DNA of 64,000 nucleotides, from assembly GCA_038502055.1 (NCBI GenBank), contig JAXRKN010000038.1, forward strand, positions 4,402,001-4,466,000, written 5' to 3'. The notes under the pieces are model-generated. The model worked only from the letters and a program-made list of their open reading frames with translations. It ran no database searches and had not been told where the DNA came from. The position numbers and the translations under genes are program-made. This stretch comes from Tanytarsus gracilentus (taxonomy: Eukaryota; Arthropoda; Insecta; Diptera; Chironomidae). This document shows, in pieces, positions 41,994-55,800 of this stretch. The first letter of the stretch is position 1; each line of letters starts with the position of its first letter.

Positions 41994-44371
41994 TGGAAAT
42001 GGCAACGCCGTTTGCAGACCCATCTTGTTTTATTTTTCATTTTGTCTTCTGAAAATATTTCAAACACCAAATTCTAACTTCTAACTTTAACTACTGATGA
42101 AAACTTTGAGTTGCAATTTTCAGTTTTAAATTTTTTTCGAGCAAAAGAAACAGCAAAAAAATAATAAAATTCCATTCAATTTTCTTTTAATGCTGACCAA
42201 TAATTTTATCAATTGCTTCGGCAATTTTGCTCATTCAGAATATTGAAATTGCCTTCCAATCAAGCCACAGCAGTGCGTCAAAGGCAAATTGAAAGGATTT
42301 AAATTTGCATGCTCCTGCAATTACAATTGAAGATGAAATCTTGCATTCGAATTTAATTTTTTTCAAGGAATTGAAGGCAGACAACGAATGAATTATGCAA
42401 ATTGCGACTGAATTCGAAATGTGCGAGAGGAGAATCGAGCCGTTAAAGGCTGCAACATCACATAAAATATGGCAACCGGAAATATGATCTAAAATTACAC
42501 TTTATGTCGAGAGGAAAAAGGGTATTCTCGCTTTATATTGAAAACGAATTGAAATCAAGAGCGAACCCAATCATTAAAGACAACGGGTGCAAGTTATTTC
42601 ATTCATCCCTTACTCGTATCGTATGTGTGCCATAGTTTTTCAGCTTAATTATAGTTTTCATTCAACAAATTCAGTTTCTCTTAGAAGAAAAATTCTTTAA
42701 AACAGCTCACAACATCAAAAGCGAGTGTCGTTCCATCCCATTTTTCTTTTCAGAATTTTCTCTCTGCCTTAAACCCCGGCTATCGGCGAAGGGAGACGAT
42801 TTATGAGCAGCGCCAAGTGAGTAACTAAAAATTATGCCACTGAGGAGAGCACGAGAACACACATAATCGTGGCATGTGGATCCAGTTCATGGTTTTGAAT
42901 TAATTTTAATAAAAAAACATTTCTCGATAACATCCCGTAAAAAAAGGGATCGTTTGTATGAAAAACAGTTGGCGGTGCTCAGTTGGTGGCACGACACACC
43001 AAACAAATTGAATATTTCTTCACTTTACCACTTTTTTTCGGTATATAAAATCGAGTGTGTGCAAAAAAGTCTCAAGCTGATAAATTACATCTTAATTTGT
43101 CTGTTTCGTGAATAAAATTATAAAAAAATTAAAACTTAAAAACGATGTTGGGTCACAATGAATGAACTTTAATCAGCAATTTTCGAATGTAATTTGACAC
43201 TTTCACGAAAGAGAAATAAAAATATGGAGCGGAAGCAACAGCGAAGAAAATTGCGTAAAAGCGATGCCATTGCTATTGGAGAATTCAGAAAAGTTCACGC
43301 CCTCCATTGTATTTTTTTCGACTCTTTTTTTTTCGTTCGCATACGTTATGAATGAATAAAATTGTGAGCTCTTTCTGCTGTGTTACTTTTAAAACAAATA
43401 ACTTTGCGTTTTTCTCTCACTCGCTTGACCAAAGCCATTGCGTTTTTATTTTGCTACATTCGAAATGGAAATCGTGAAATTGAATTAATTGCCTTGCAAT
43501 TAAAGCCTTAAAGTTGATGTAGTAGTGCGTTCGCAATATACTGGAATAAAAACTAGAAATAAGAGAGAGAAAATGTTAATTAATTTAATTGAGTTTTATT
43601 GACTCTGCCACGTACATTTTTTTATACAGAAAAAAATCAGCATTAAAAATGCATAAATTAATTAGACTTGGAAGTTGGAATTGTTGGAGTTGGTGACGCC
43701 AGACTAATGGGAATAATTTTTTTCTGCCCGCTTCACATGAAATCATTTTAAATCTGTCAAGTGTGAGAAATTGCCTCGAGGATATCAATTTTGGGCTGAT
43801 TAGGTCACTTGTGATGAATTTCTTTTGAGAATCATATGCTAGAAATTTTCGAAACTAAATAAAGTTTCAATTTCAATAAAGAGTGAAAATTGTATGCGAG
43901 AGTATCAAAATATTATTTCCATTCGAGTGAATCCTTTCATCATCCGACAGCTAGTGTGTGAAAATTGTGAGGGTGCGACTCTAATGAGGGATGAATTGTC
44001 GCACAATTTTCACTCCTGACTTCTGCTTTGAATTATCATCACAATCAACCCCTTGACTTGAAGAGATAAAATTAAGTCAAATAGAGTTTGAATCACTAAA
44101 ATGTATTTTAAATTATGTCATTACAGCATGGTTGGTGGTTTTAGAATGAAATTTTATTTAATCAATCTTTAAATTAAATTTAATTTTTTATGTTATGCGT
44201 ATTTTGTTAATAAGTTTAAAGTTTCTTTATTAATAGTCGATCTTAATTAAAACTTAAGACCCTTAATTAAGCATTAACTTCATAAATAATGACCTAAAGC
44301 TTCTCAAAAATATTATCAGCATTTTAAAGCAATCTAAATTAACCGCTAAAATATTTCACGCAATCAAAAGG
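41994..44371. other. Intergenic region, no gene seen
   Basis: About 2.4 kb of AT-rich sequence between the 120-bp repeat element and the 173-bp array. No coding exon, RNA gene or further repeat was recognised. Confidence 0.55.
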
Positions 44372-45040
44372 TAAAAATCGATCGAGTAAAATAAATTAAA
44401 ATTGTCTAATTTTTTCATCTAATTGTCTTCATTGAGCATTAATTAGAATTTAGAAATTAAAAAAATAATTAGTTAAGTGACTCACATGCTCCCTTAGAGT
44501 CCAAAAAGATGACATTTTTAAGTGTGAGAGCACTTATAAAAAAATAAAAATCGATCGAGTAAAATAAATTAAAATTGTCTAATTTTTTCATCTAATTGTC
44601 TTCATTGAGCATTAATTAGAATTTAGAAATTAAAAAAATAATTAGTTAAGTGACTCACATGCTCCCTTAGAGTCCAAAAAGATGACATTTTTAAGTGTGA
44701 GAGCACTTATAAAAAAATAAAAATCGATCGAGTAAAATAAATTAAAATTGTCTAATTTTTTCATCTAATTGTCTTCATTGAGCATTAATTAGAATTTAGA
44801 AATTAAAAAAATAATTAGTTAAGTGACTCACATGCTCCCTTAGAGTCCAAAAAGATGACATTTTTAAGTGTGAGAGCACTTATAAAAAAATAAAAATCGA
44901 TCGAGTAAAATAAATTAAAATTGTCTAATTTTTTCATCTAATTGTCTTCATTGAGCATTAATTAGAATTTAGAAATTAAAAAAATAATTAGTTAAGTGAC
45001 TCACATGCTCCCTTAGAGTCCAAAAAGATGACATTTTTAA
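44372..45040. repeat. 173-bp tandem array, 3.9 near-identical copies
   Basis: The segment TCGATCGAGTAAAATAAATT begins at 44378, 44551, 44724 and 44897, a constant 173-base step. By eye I found no difference between the full copies; the fourth stops at 45040 before its last 23 or so bases. Each unit is AT-rich, contains the palindrome TCGATCGA and the segment GACTCACATGCTCCC, and has no long open frame. The array ends 576 bp before the OLA1 start codon, so it could overlap that gene's promoter. Confidence 0.92.
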
Positions 45041-45616
45041 CTTAAAATATATTTAATATTTCCTTTTCATATTATTTTTTTTATCAAAATCAGAACTTCT
45101 TTTTAATTTTATCAAAATAACTTATTGAATCCTTTAAAAAAATAAATCTCATTTAGACTAACTAAATTAGGCAATGAAATTTTCTAACGTATAAAATTTA
45201 TTTAAAAAAGCCACGTACCCCTCTCCAAGATCTTCGTTTTCCATCAAAAATTAAATTTTACTTCTTCAGCTAATTTCAAAGGTTTTGCAATTAAATCGGC
45301 TTTAAATTGAGGTAAATATTATACACTAATATAAGATCTAGGTGAAATAGTTGAATAATTGCATGGATTGTTAAGAATAACTCAGAAATCTGGTGAAAAG
45401 TGATGCCGCATTGACACATTGCAATTTTTACAAATCAAAACAAACCAAAATTTACTAAAAAATTGCAATATTTTCAAATTGTATTAATTAAAGAAGTTAA
45501 ATAATTAGTGAAGGTATCTGAATTTTCAAATGTCACAAGATCCCGTTAAAGAATTCCATTAATTTTTAAACAAAATTAATTCTTTGGTTAAAAAGATAAA
45601 TTTTCTATTTTTAGAT
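45041..45616. other. OLA1 upstream region and probable 5' untranslated exon
   Basis: AT-rich sequence between the 173-bp array and the OLA1 start codon. The start codon follows an AG acceptor-like pyrimidine tract (TTCTATTTTTAG at 45603-45614). A donor-like GTATCT lies near 45515, so a short noncoding first exon with an intron of about 100 bp is plausible. The transcription start cannot be fixed from sequence. Confidence 0.35.
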
Positions 45617-48600
45617 ATGGCACCGAAGAAAGCAGAAGAGCCGGAAAGAAAGCCACTCATCGGCAGAGTTGGAACAAGCTTGAAAATCGGAATTGTTGGT
45701 GTTCCTAATGTTGGAAAGGTAATAAATTACTCGAAAATTGAAAGTGTATCTAATTTGTGGAAAAAATTCGTAGTCAACTTTTTTCAACGTACTTACTAAA
45801 TCAGCCGCTCCTGCTGAAAACTTTCCTTTCTGCACCATCGAGCCCAACGATGCACGTGTGCCTGTTCCTGATGCTCGTTTTGATCATCTCTGTGAACACC
45901 ATAAGCCAGCTAGGTAAGTTTCTGACACCTGTTTAAAATTCAACCCTTCCAGACACTTGCTGATTTTTCCTCATAAAAAATTTATATCAATTGCAATTAT
46001 ACGAAATGATTGCTCATTATAAAGTTGTAACTTGGAGCGGTGGTGATGATACGAAACTCAATCAATTAATTACCTTTCAACAATGTTTGCATCATTAATG
46101 AGAAAGACTTCTCTGTCGAGTGAGGCACAGTAAATTGCGTGCATTCATGCCTTCAAGTGCATTTGCCTTCCTCTCTACCCTTCACTCTCTCGTCATTTTT
46201 TTTTCGACAGCCATATTTTTGCAAGTTCCGTTCGTTGGGAGCTCACTTGCTTCTTGCTTTAGGACTCCGCCCTTTTAAAACACTATATAAATTAAAATTC
46301 CGCATATATTTATAAATGCATGTACGTTCATGCTTCTGGCAAGGCTATCATCAACATAAAAGAACGGAGAAGGCATTTTAAATTTATTCTGTTCTGCTGT
46401 GAGGAGGTGAATTGAAAGTGAATATTCGTGTAATTGCTAATTATTTCTCGATCGGCTGGAAAAATTAGCGAAAATTGCAGTAAATTTCTCCCATCGGACA
46501 TTTTTTTCTTGGAATAATATTATTCTGGCGGCGTGGACAGTGCATTAGAGAAGTTCGTCCAAAAAAATAAAGTGATGAGACTCGAGAGTTGGAGGAAATT
46601 TGAATATAAGAATACGCCATACATGCATAACACCGTAATTATAGGTCGCAGAAGAGACCAATCTTGGACATAATTGCGTAAATGTTTTTGATCCGCGACG
46701 ATAATTCGCGTTTTTTTACCTTCGCAATAAAAAATTGAAGGGGGAATTGAGAAAATTGAGGGAGCGAAATTTGCATAAAATTAATTTAAAATATCGAAAT
46801 CTCGCATCACGACACAAAAAGAATGCATTGAGTTGGTGGCTAGTCCACTGTCGGCGATTCATATCATCATCATCATATTCATAAAATGCAATGAAGATAG
46901 CAGAGCGGGGAAGCATATAACAATGTATGATGATGAGGCTCAAAATTATAATAATTTATGCATATGTGTGGTGCAGTATGATGGAACGAACAGCGCAGTA
47001 TTAAATGGAAGTTAATTTGTGGCTGTTCTGGAGCTCTCATTACCAATGCACCAGGCCATTTATTTATCATTATCATGATTACTCTGCAAACGATAAAAAA
47101 GAGAGATATTGAGCAGCACTTTGCGAGCGAAAAATCTCGGGCTGAATTTTTTTCGCTGCTAAATGGTCCCAGCAGACCTTATAATATCCATGCTTATTAT
47201 TATTATGAACTCCATAATTTTATGCACATATTTTTTTATCCCCGCACTGAGCATTTCATTGTTGTCGATTGGAAGCCCGAACGATGATTGAGTGCTTTAT
47301 AAAATGAGTTGAAAGATTCATGCGTTGTTAGATGGACAAAAAGCTTAGAATTTTCTCATGCCAATCTCAGTTGGAAGAAAGAAAAAATCAGCAATGCAAT
47401 GTGCTCTTAAAATAATTTGCATTTTTCTTTACAGCAAAGTTCCAGCGTACCTCAGTGTCGTTGATATCGCCGGCTTAGTTAAGGGAGCATCTGAAGGCCA
47501 AGGTCTCGGAAACGCTTTCCTATCGCACATCAGCGCTTGCGATGGCATCTTTCATCTCTGTCGTAAGTCACGTCCATTATTATTTTCTCACCACATTTCA
47601 ACACGTCTTTCATGAGAAATTGATTTAAATGACATGAGAAAATTGCTCTCACCTTTTACCGCAAGACTTGCAATCGCGCACGTGTGTATAAAAATTTATC
47701 GCAAGATCAAATCAATTTATTTTTCCAGTAAAATGGAAAATTGATAATGTTTGGTTGGATGCACTTTACAATTTACTCTTTATTTCGCTTGAAATGTATA
47801 CATAAAAAAGTGAAATGACATGCGAGTAAACACGATGAGTGCACGTACCATAAATTGATACAAATTTTACATTTTGCGGTTTTTGCAATATTTTTTTTTG
47901 TAATAAATATAATAAAATTTCACGCTGCAATTTAGGTGCATTCGATGATACCGATGTGACGCACGTCGAGGGCGAAGTTGATCCCGTTCGTGATCTCGAA
48001 ATTATTTCTGAAGAATTGAGATTAAAGGATGTCAATACTTTGGAAAAGGCCATCGATGCAATCGAAAGACCCGTGCAGAGAGGCGAAAAGAAATTTAAAG
48101 CCGAATATGTGAGTTTTTAAAAAAAATCCATAAATCTCATCGATGACTTGACACAAAGTCAAGTGAAAGTAATCGGAAAAAAATCTCAAGTTAAATTAAT
48201 TCTTGTTTTATGTAAATCAATTTCTATAAAATCTTATGAATGAACAAATGTAAAAATTCAATGGAACAAGAAGAGAAATTATGGGGCGTCGACCACCCAT
48301 CGCGCCGCAAGCGATCCTTCATTCATTCTCGTTCTTATCTTCATTGTTAATCTCATTCGCTCTTTTCAATAGCTAATAATTTTATATTCAAATTTACCAC
48401 AAAGCACAATTGACTCTCTCGGTTATGAAATGTCATTGATACTTTTTTTTTCGATGATGTCTAGTCAGAGTTAAAAAAGAATATTCTGCATCGTCATTTG
48501 AGTGTTATTAATTTTTTTACACCTTTCTGTTATGTGATCGATGTTCAGATTTTTTTGAGAATGATTTAATGATGTTCGATTATAGGATATTAGAGTCTAA

Positions 48601-50260
48601 CGGAATTTTATTGGGACCTCAATTTAGTAAATCGATCAAAGTAATTTAGAATAAATTACTGTAAAATTCCTTTTCTGCGAATTGCTAAAGAAAATTATAA
48701 CTTAAATGATGATAAAACTTCCTTTTCCCTTTTTTTATGACCGATGGACATGCGAGTTTGATAAAAAATATTCAAAGACTTTTTTATGTCATAATTTGGT
48801 AAAGAAATATTTCGAGCATAAACGGCCATTTTTAATCCACGTACCTTTTTAATCGCTATCTAAGTAAAATGAAAAATGCCACATTTACGAAGAAGAGTGC
48901 AAAGCACAACACGAGAGAAACCATTGAGTGGCCACCATTTCTCGAATGAATTGCACACGCGAATTAATTAAGCGAATGAATCGCGCACATAAAAGAAGAT
49001 GAAAATGTGCAACCTGTTTTTTTTAAAATGCCCCGCAACCGAATGGTGTATAATTTCTGCATGCGATCTTCCGTCTTACACATTGTCGATCTTCTTTAGC
49101 TTTCAGTTTGAAGGTAAATTCTATTAAAAGCGCGATTTTCTCATAAAAAAACTATTCTTGAAAATTTCTTAAATTGCTCAACTCCCCCAAAATTTTTTAC
49201 TTCAATAAAATTATTTCTAAATTAGTCCAGTTAATAAAAAATGCATCATGGGAACTTGTGCATTCAATTGAATATTTAAATTGCGCGTCATTGACTCTTC
49301 TTTCACATAAAATGAAGACACGCTGTCGTTATCCAATGTCAATCAAAATTAACATGAATTAATGATAAAAATTGTTTTCTTGAGATTTTTTTTCTTTATC
49401 GTCGACCATGTGAAAATTCACCTGAATGTAAAAGCCACAAAATTGCCTCTAATTGCTCAATTAAATTTCATTTGGTATCATTTTCAATCATGTAGGACGT
49501 TTTAATGAAGGTGAAGCAGTGCTTGGTGGAGGATAATCGACATATTCGATTTAATGATTGGACGGGACATGATGTGAGTGCAATTAAAAATTTTTCTCGC
49601 AAATGAAAATAATAATTTTGTTAATTTAGATTGAAGTTCTCAACAAATATTTGTTCCTCACGAGCAAGCCCGTCATTTACTTGGTAAATTTATCTGACAA
49701 GGACTTTATTCGTAAGAAAAATAAGTGGTTGCTGAAAATCAAGGAGTGGGTCGATAAAAATGATCCTGGCTCATCGATAATTCCTTTCAGTGGTGCTTTT
49801 GAGAATAAACTCGTCGATTTTGAGGATGTAAATGAGAGGAAAGCTTACATCGAGGAACAGAAGTGTCCATCGGCTTTAGACAAAATCATCACGTCTGGTT
49901 TTAAGGCTTTGCAGTTGGAATATTTCTTCACTGCCGGTCCCGATGAAGTTCGTGCATGGGTAGTTCAGAAAGGCACAAAAGCACCACAGGCCGCTGGGAG
50001 AATTCATACTGATTTCGAAAAAGGTTTCATTATGGCCGAAGTCATGCACTATAAAGATTTCAAGGAAGAAGGTAGTGAACCTGCTTGTAAATCGGCTGGC
50101 AAATATCGTCAACAAGGTCGCAACTATACAGTTGAAGACGGTGACATCATATTTTGTGAGTAAATATTTTTTGGAATATAAATTTTAAATTCAATGTTCA
50201 TCTTTGATTGCAGTCAAATTCAATGCGGGTGCAGGACTCAAGGATCCGAAAAAGAAATAA
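45617..50260 (+). CDS. Ola1: Obg-like ATPase 1
   Basis: Cytosolic P-loop ATPase of the YchF/OLA1 family, linked to translation and stress responses. Seven coding exons join in frame: 45617-45718, 45774-45913, 47435-47562, 47936-48108, 49496-49573, 49630-50155 and 50214-50260. The product is 397 residues, against 396 for the human protein. The P-loop GVPNVGKST (about residues 28-36) is split by a 55-bp intron between Lys and Ser. The G3 region reads DIAGLVKGA, and the G4 position reads NLSDKD near residue 227 in place of NKxD, the family change that favours ATP over GTP. The C-terminal TGS domain spans about 303-388 and includes FFTAGPDEVRAW and GDIIFFKFN; the chain ends KKK. A polyadenylation signal lies at 50284-50289. 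Two introns are long (about 1.5 and 1.4 kb), the rest short except one of about 370 bp. It converges with Rab10. Confidence 0.96.
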
Positions 50261-50283
50261 TATCTGTAGTCTGCAAAGATTTT

Positions 50284-50289
50284 AATAAA
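50284..50289 (+). terminator. Polyadenylation signal of OLA1
   Basis: AATAAA located 24 bases past the OLA1 stop codon, within a TTTAATAAAAAAAA context; it is the first canonical signal after the gene. Confidence 0.65.
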
Positions 50290-51201
50290 AAAAACTGATA
50301 AGTAATTTATCATAAATTTCAATTGGTTCATATTAATTTGTGAAATATGCTGAAACATAAAAATCAATTTTATCTCTTCAAATTCATTATCAGTTCATTA
50401 TATTTTTTATTTTTCAAAACCTTTATTTTTCGATCGAGTCTAAAATATATAAAACAATTTTCTCAAAAAAGGAATAAAAATAGATTTTTTTTATCAAGGC
50501 AAAGTTAAGAGAATGAAAATGGCAAAGTAGAAAAAGGAATTTTCAATTTAGTGAAGCTTTTTCTTTGGCGCTTTCAATTTTCAACATAAAAAGAAGCTTC
50601 ATGATTAGAAATTTATTACAATAATTATTATTATGGCAAATAACTTTCATCCTACATTTTCAATTGCGTCAAAGTTTTGATTTAGATTTTGATTTATCAT
50701 GAAAGCAACGACAACATTGAGCGCATTTTAGAGTCCTTCTTTTGCTACACGAATTGGTTACGATTTCAAAAATAATTCATTGGAAGTGAGAGAAAAATAA
50801 ATTTTTTTCTTTTAGAATATGCTTTAAGCATAAAATACTCTTTCGCTTTCGTCTTTGACGTATGCAAGCTACTATCTTAAAAAACATTAGTCATTCAGCG
50901 ATAAAAAATCATACTACATACATATTGACACTGTAATTACTATATTTTGTTTTAATATTTTGTTAGATACATCAAACATTATTGCATGCGCATTTTTTTT
51001 GCGAATGAGTAAGTGAAACACACTTATATAGTATCAAAAAGTATTGAGGAAAATTATTATGGACCACAGTTCAGTATTTAAAAAAGTTTAAACCTCTAGC
51101 GAACATATTAATGATTTTAAGTAACTTTCTAAGCGATGCAATGACGATGAAACTTGCTGTTGTGTGTGCTCGAGAATTATTTTTTGAGATAAACTTAATG
51201 T
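50290..51201. other. Spacer between OLA1 and Rab10 3' ends
   Basis: Tail-to-tail spacer of about 0.9 kb, likely holding the Rab10 3' untranslated region. Reading the minus strand, an ATTAAA variant signal lies at 50951-50956 and an AATAAA at 50612-50617. No coding frame was recognised. Confidence 0.45.
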
Positions 51202-52531
51202 TTATGATGAACAACAACTTCTGTATGCGGGTGCGCGTTCTTGATTCTTTCGATCTACAACAAGTCGTTCTTGATTTTCGGCATTTGCATCCTTGCCGGC
51301 TGTTTGGTCCAAAATTGCTTCCGCTAGCTCGCTAAATGCCTTCTCAATGTTTATGTTTGCTTTGGCTGATGTCTCCATGAAACGGATTCCATATTCGCGT
51401 GCAATCTAAGTGATTTAGAATTATTAAGGAATCCATAAATTAAAAATTTTCAACTTACACCCTCGCCACGTTCTTTACTAACGATACGCTTATCTGTCAT
51501 ATCACATTTGTTGCCGAGAATCATTCGCTCCACATCCTCGTTCGCGTGCTCATCTATATTTCTCAGCCACTTTATTATATTCTCGAAACTCTTTTCATTA
51601 GTTATATCATAAACTAACATTATCCCCATTGCTCCTCGATAATCTGTGCAAGTTATCATGTGATAAAAGATCGTTAAATAAATACGCAAGTTAATACTTA
51701 CAGGATGTTGTGATTGTATGAAAACGTTCTTGACCGGCTGTATCCTACAAAACAATGAGATGTGATTATTCGTTAATTATACAATGCATCTGAGTCAGTT
51801 AATTGATACTAACCCATATTTGTAATTTAATCTTTTTGCCCCTCAACTCGACGGTTTTTATTTTGAAGTCAATACCTAAAAAGAGAAAGAGAGGGATAAA
51901 AATCATTGAAATATGATTCACATGATTTCCATGAAACGGCCTTGGAATTTAAAGAATTTAATTTAATTAAATCTGAATGAATTCCATTGAAACTTTTTTT
52001 GCGTTGCCTCAACTGATGTTGCTCGCTACTGCGTGTTAATATAAATATTTATCCATATGCACTTAATTAATAAATTCACAGAATATTCATTATGACTCAG
52101 TGACTCATGCAACAATCTCTCTGATCTATGCCGATTTTTAATTGAGTTTCATCTAATGACCTTGACGATGTTTTTCTCTCGATGATGAAATCTAAATTTC
52201 AAAGATTGTAACTTTTTTTTGATCAGGAAATAATATCAACGCCCAAAAAATTCAATGAACCGCAAAATGATTTCACACTTGTTACACTCACCGATCGTAG
52301 AAATGAATGTTGATGTAAATGCATCATCGCTGAATCTAAATAGAATGCATGTCTTTCCCACGCCAGAGTCCTTAAAATGAGATAAATAAAGCAATTAAAT
52401 GGATTTGAAAGGAAATTCCGAATTATTTTTCCTTTGTTCTCTCGACTCTAATCGATTGTTATTCAATTTTAAAGCATACTTACACCAATGAGTAGAAGCT
52501 TAAAGAGAAGATCATAAGTTTTCTTTGCCAT
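51202..52531 (-). CDS. Rab10: Ras-related small GTPase Rab10
   Basis: Membrane-traffic GTPase acting in polarised exocytosis, basement-membrane secretion and ER/endosome dynamics (family knowledge). Six coding exons on the minus strand, in order: 52531-52484, 52370-52292, 51875-51814, 51744-51702, 51643-51459 and 51405-51202; all have GT-AG sites and join in frame to 206 residues (human 200). The sequence shows the MAKKTYDLLFKLLLIG start and the P-loop GDSGVGKT. It also shows the switch I STIGIDFKIKT, WDTAGQERFHT, the NKCD nucleotide motif and ETSAK. The WLRNIDEHANEDVE segment separates Rab10 from Rab8 and Rab13. The end is SCCSS, a double-cysteine prenylation motif. The start codon is 280 bp from that of the divergent IBtk-like gene, and the 3' end faces OLA1. 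Confidence 0.95.
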
Positions 52532-52811
52532 TTCTTTGATTAGATAATTAAATGATGGTAATATTGAAATTTATCGTAAATTTTTCTTATGCGACTCGAT
52601 TTGTCGTTGATGTCACTTTTGAGAGGGGTGCGCGGGTGTGCTAAAATTTTGAATTTTAAAAAGACGTTATTTTTAATTTTTTTCAAAAATAATATTATGA
52701 ACCACCTGAATGTTTTCACCATATGATCGAATGCTACACACGATTGTTTGTTTGTGTGCGTTGTAAATAAAGCCGAAAATTTCTGTCATTAAAATTCTTT
52801 AAGAATTAAAA
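52532..52811. promoter_or_regulatory. Divergent promoter region, Rab10 / IBtk-like
   Basis: Only 280 bp separate the start codons of Rab10 (minus) and the IBtk-like gene (plus), so both promoters and 5' untranslated regions must lie here unless upstream noncoding exons exist. A locally GC-richer patch (GAGAGGGGTGCGCGGGTGTG, about 52621-52640) stands out against AT-rich flanks. No clear TATA box was assigned. Confidence 0.5.
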
Positions 52812-55800
52812 ATGGATGTTGACTGTACAATTAATTGTAAATTAGCGCAGCATGCCAATTTAATAACAAAAGTCCTCACCAAGCACGAAATAAGCGAAGA
52901 AAAGTTGATCAAATTCCTAATTTTAACATGCAAAAATTTTATTAATACTAAAGATGAAAACGTAAGCAGAATAAATTCTATTTTTAGCAATAATCTGGAT
53001 TTAATCGTTTATTTAGGGACGTAGTGCACTCATGATGGCTTGTTCAAATCTTAAACCAGTCGTAACAGAGTTTCTCTTAAATCACGGTGCAAATTTACAT
53101 CAAAAAGACTGGGAAAGCGGTTGGACTGCACTGCATCGTTCAATTTACTATGGAAACATTGAAAATGCATTGATTTTAAAGCGATATGGAGCGTCATTCG
53201 ACACCTTTGATAATGACTTTTTTACACCTCTTCAACTTATTCCCTACCGTTGCACATTCAGCTCCGAATATGTTCCCTATGTGTTTGGAAAGAACAAAAA
53301 CTATAACCTTGGCATTGGAAACATCAACTCACGACAACATCCAGAGATGCTCAAATCATTACCACACATAGTCTACACCTCAGTGAACAAGTTTCATAGT
53401 TTATTTCTATCCTTAAAAGAAAACAAGCTCTATGGATGCGGAATAAGTAAAGAAGGTCGACTGGGCATTGGCAGTGAGGCGACCGTAGTTAATGTCCAAG
53501 AAATCCCAATCAAGTTCAATTCTAAGAAAGATTCAATCATCTCCTGCTCTGCTGGATTACATCACTCACTAATTTTGACAGAGAAGTCAGTTTATGGCTG
53601 TGGCAGTAACACGCACTTTCAGCTTGGATTGAGAGATATTGAAAAATCTTTGTCATTCACTGAAATTCATTTTGATCGCAATGAGGTGAATGTAACTAGA
53701 CTTCACACAGCAATAGCTTGCGACTATCATTCAGTGTTTGTGAATTCTGAAGGAGTTTATATATGCGGACTGAATCTCGGTCAATTTGGTGGCATTCAAG
53801 AATCTGTTCCCTATCCACGGAAACTTGCGAATCCATCGCAGCAAAGTGATTTGAAAATTCGCTGGGCTCAGAGCAACAACTGCTGCATTTGTGTCTATGC
53901 AGCTCAAAAGGAAGCAAGCTACTTGACAATCTATTACAACCGCAAAGTTAAAACGTACAAAAATCCCATGATGGAGCAGTTAAAAAAATGTGCAATAATC
54001 GGAGGTGAAATGATTTACAACAGTGACGAAATTTCAAAGAACTCAAGTCAAAAACCTTTAATGATCGTACTAATGACAGAGTTTAAAAATTTCTACATTT
54101 GGTATGAGGACATAATGCAATTTGTAAAAGTCCATGTCTCGCCCATGTTCACTCAACAAATCGATGAGTTCATTACATGTGGTGATGGCATTTTAGTGTC
54201 AGCTCAGGGTCAACTTTTTCAAGCAAACATTCAGCATAAGCTTTCAAAAATGTATCAAGTTGACAGTGAATATCAAGAGTTTCACTCAAAACGTGACATT
54301 GCTCAATTTCAAAGTTCAAAGATGACATTTAAAAGGATTCAATCAGTATCAAATGTATTTACATTTAGCTGTGATGTTGATGGAGAGAGCTTTGTCACAA
54401 TTATGAATCATCGAGTCGTGAAAACACCCTTAATTAAGAAAGAAGTTTATGATTTTTCAACATTACTCTACGGCGAATTTGAGTATGAAAACAGCGGAAT
54501 TTTGGATGTGACATTTATAGTTAAAAATGAAACTTTCAAAGCCAACAAATTTTTGATTTTTTCAAGAAGTGTTTTGTTGAAGAATTTAATCGAGACATCA
54601 AATGGAATTGTCACAATTGAAGATAATCGATTATCTCCTGCCATGTTCAAGTGCATTTTAAGCTGGATTTACAAAAATAAAATCACACACGAAGAAATGA
54701 AAGACGTTACAAGACACACGAGCGATGAAAATGTGATGAAAAAAATATTACAAGATTTTCACGATATCGCTGTTGAGTGGAATTTAAATGGAGTTTTTAA
54801 TGAAATTGTTGATCACTATCCAAATCTCAACAAAAGATATGACAAAAAGATTATAAAGCTCTTCCGTTGGTTCAATTTGGATGACTTACCTGAGTTATGC
54901 GATGTCACAATTCTCCTCGACGAAAATCAAAAAATTAAAGCTCACAAAGTTATTCTTATGATGAGAATTGAGTACTTTAAAATGATGTTTTATCACTGCT
55001 GGAGTGAGGATAGTGTCGTCGATTTAAAACACATTTCAAAAAGTTTTATGCGACCCATCATACAGTTTGCTTACGATAATGACATCGATGCACTAAAAAA
55101 TTCAGCTCAAAGTGAAAATTTCATCTACAACATGATTGCAATTTGCGATCAATATTTAATAGAAAATTTGAAGACAATTTTTGAGACGATGATTTGCGAG
55201 AGGATAACTTTGAGGAACTGTGCTGAAAATTTAGAATACAGCATCACATATAACTGCCATGCGCTGAAAAAATTTTGCTTGGAATTTATAAGTCTGAATA
55301 TGGCCAGATTACTGGAATCAACTGTTTTAGACAATCTCGAGCCCCTTTTACTAAAAGAGCTTACCACATTTTATCGAGAGTGGTTTTTATTTGATGTAAA
55401 TTACATTATCACGCCCTCATTTGATGTACCGAGCGAAGAGGACATTGATGAAGTCATAAAAGGTAATTTGTAAAATTTAAAAAATTAATTTTATTCAATT
55501 TTTTATAACTTTTTAGATTTTAATCTCGAGCACTACTGTGAGACAGTGCAAAAGAGTGTCAAAAAAGTTCAAAAGACACCGAAGAGTCGTCCAAGCAAGT
55601 CCGAGATGATTAAAAGAAATTATGAGAAAGAGGGTGTGAAAGAACTGCAAAAAGATATTCGGGAAGATCCAATGTCCCCAAAATCACCAGAAGCTATTAC
55701 GTCACCAGTATCAGAAGACACTAAAGGCTGGCATAAAAAAGAAAGGGAGCGAAAGGATAGTGTAAAGAGAAAATTAATAAACGTTCTCAAATGCAATGAA

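Noticed and set aside
53032..55473. The large ankyrin/RCC1/BTB frame as a complete 813-residue gene
   Set aside because: The first ankyrin residues lie upstream and join in frame across a 55-bp intron, and the frame continues after 55462 through another splice, so it is one exon of a larger gene.
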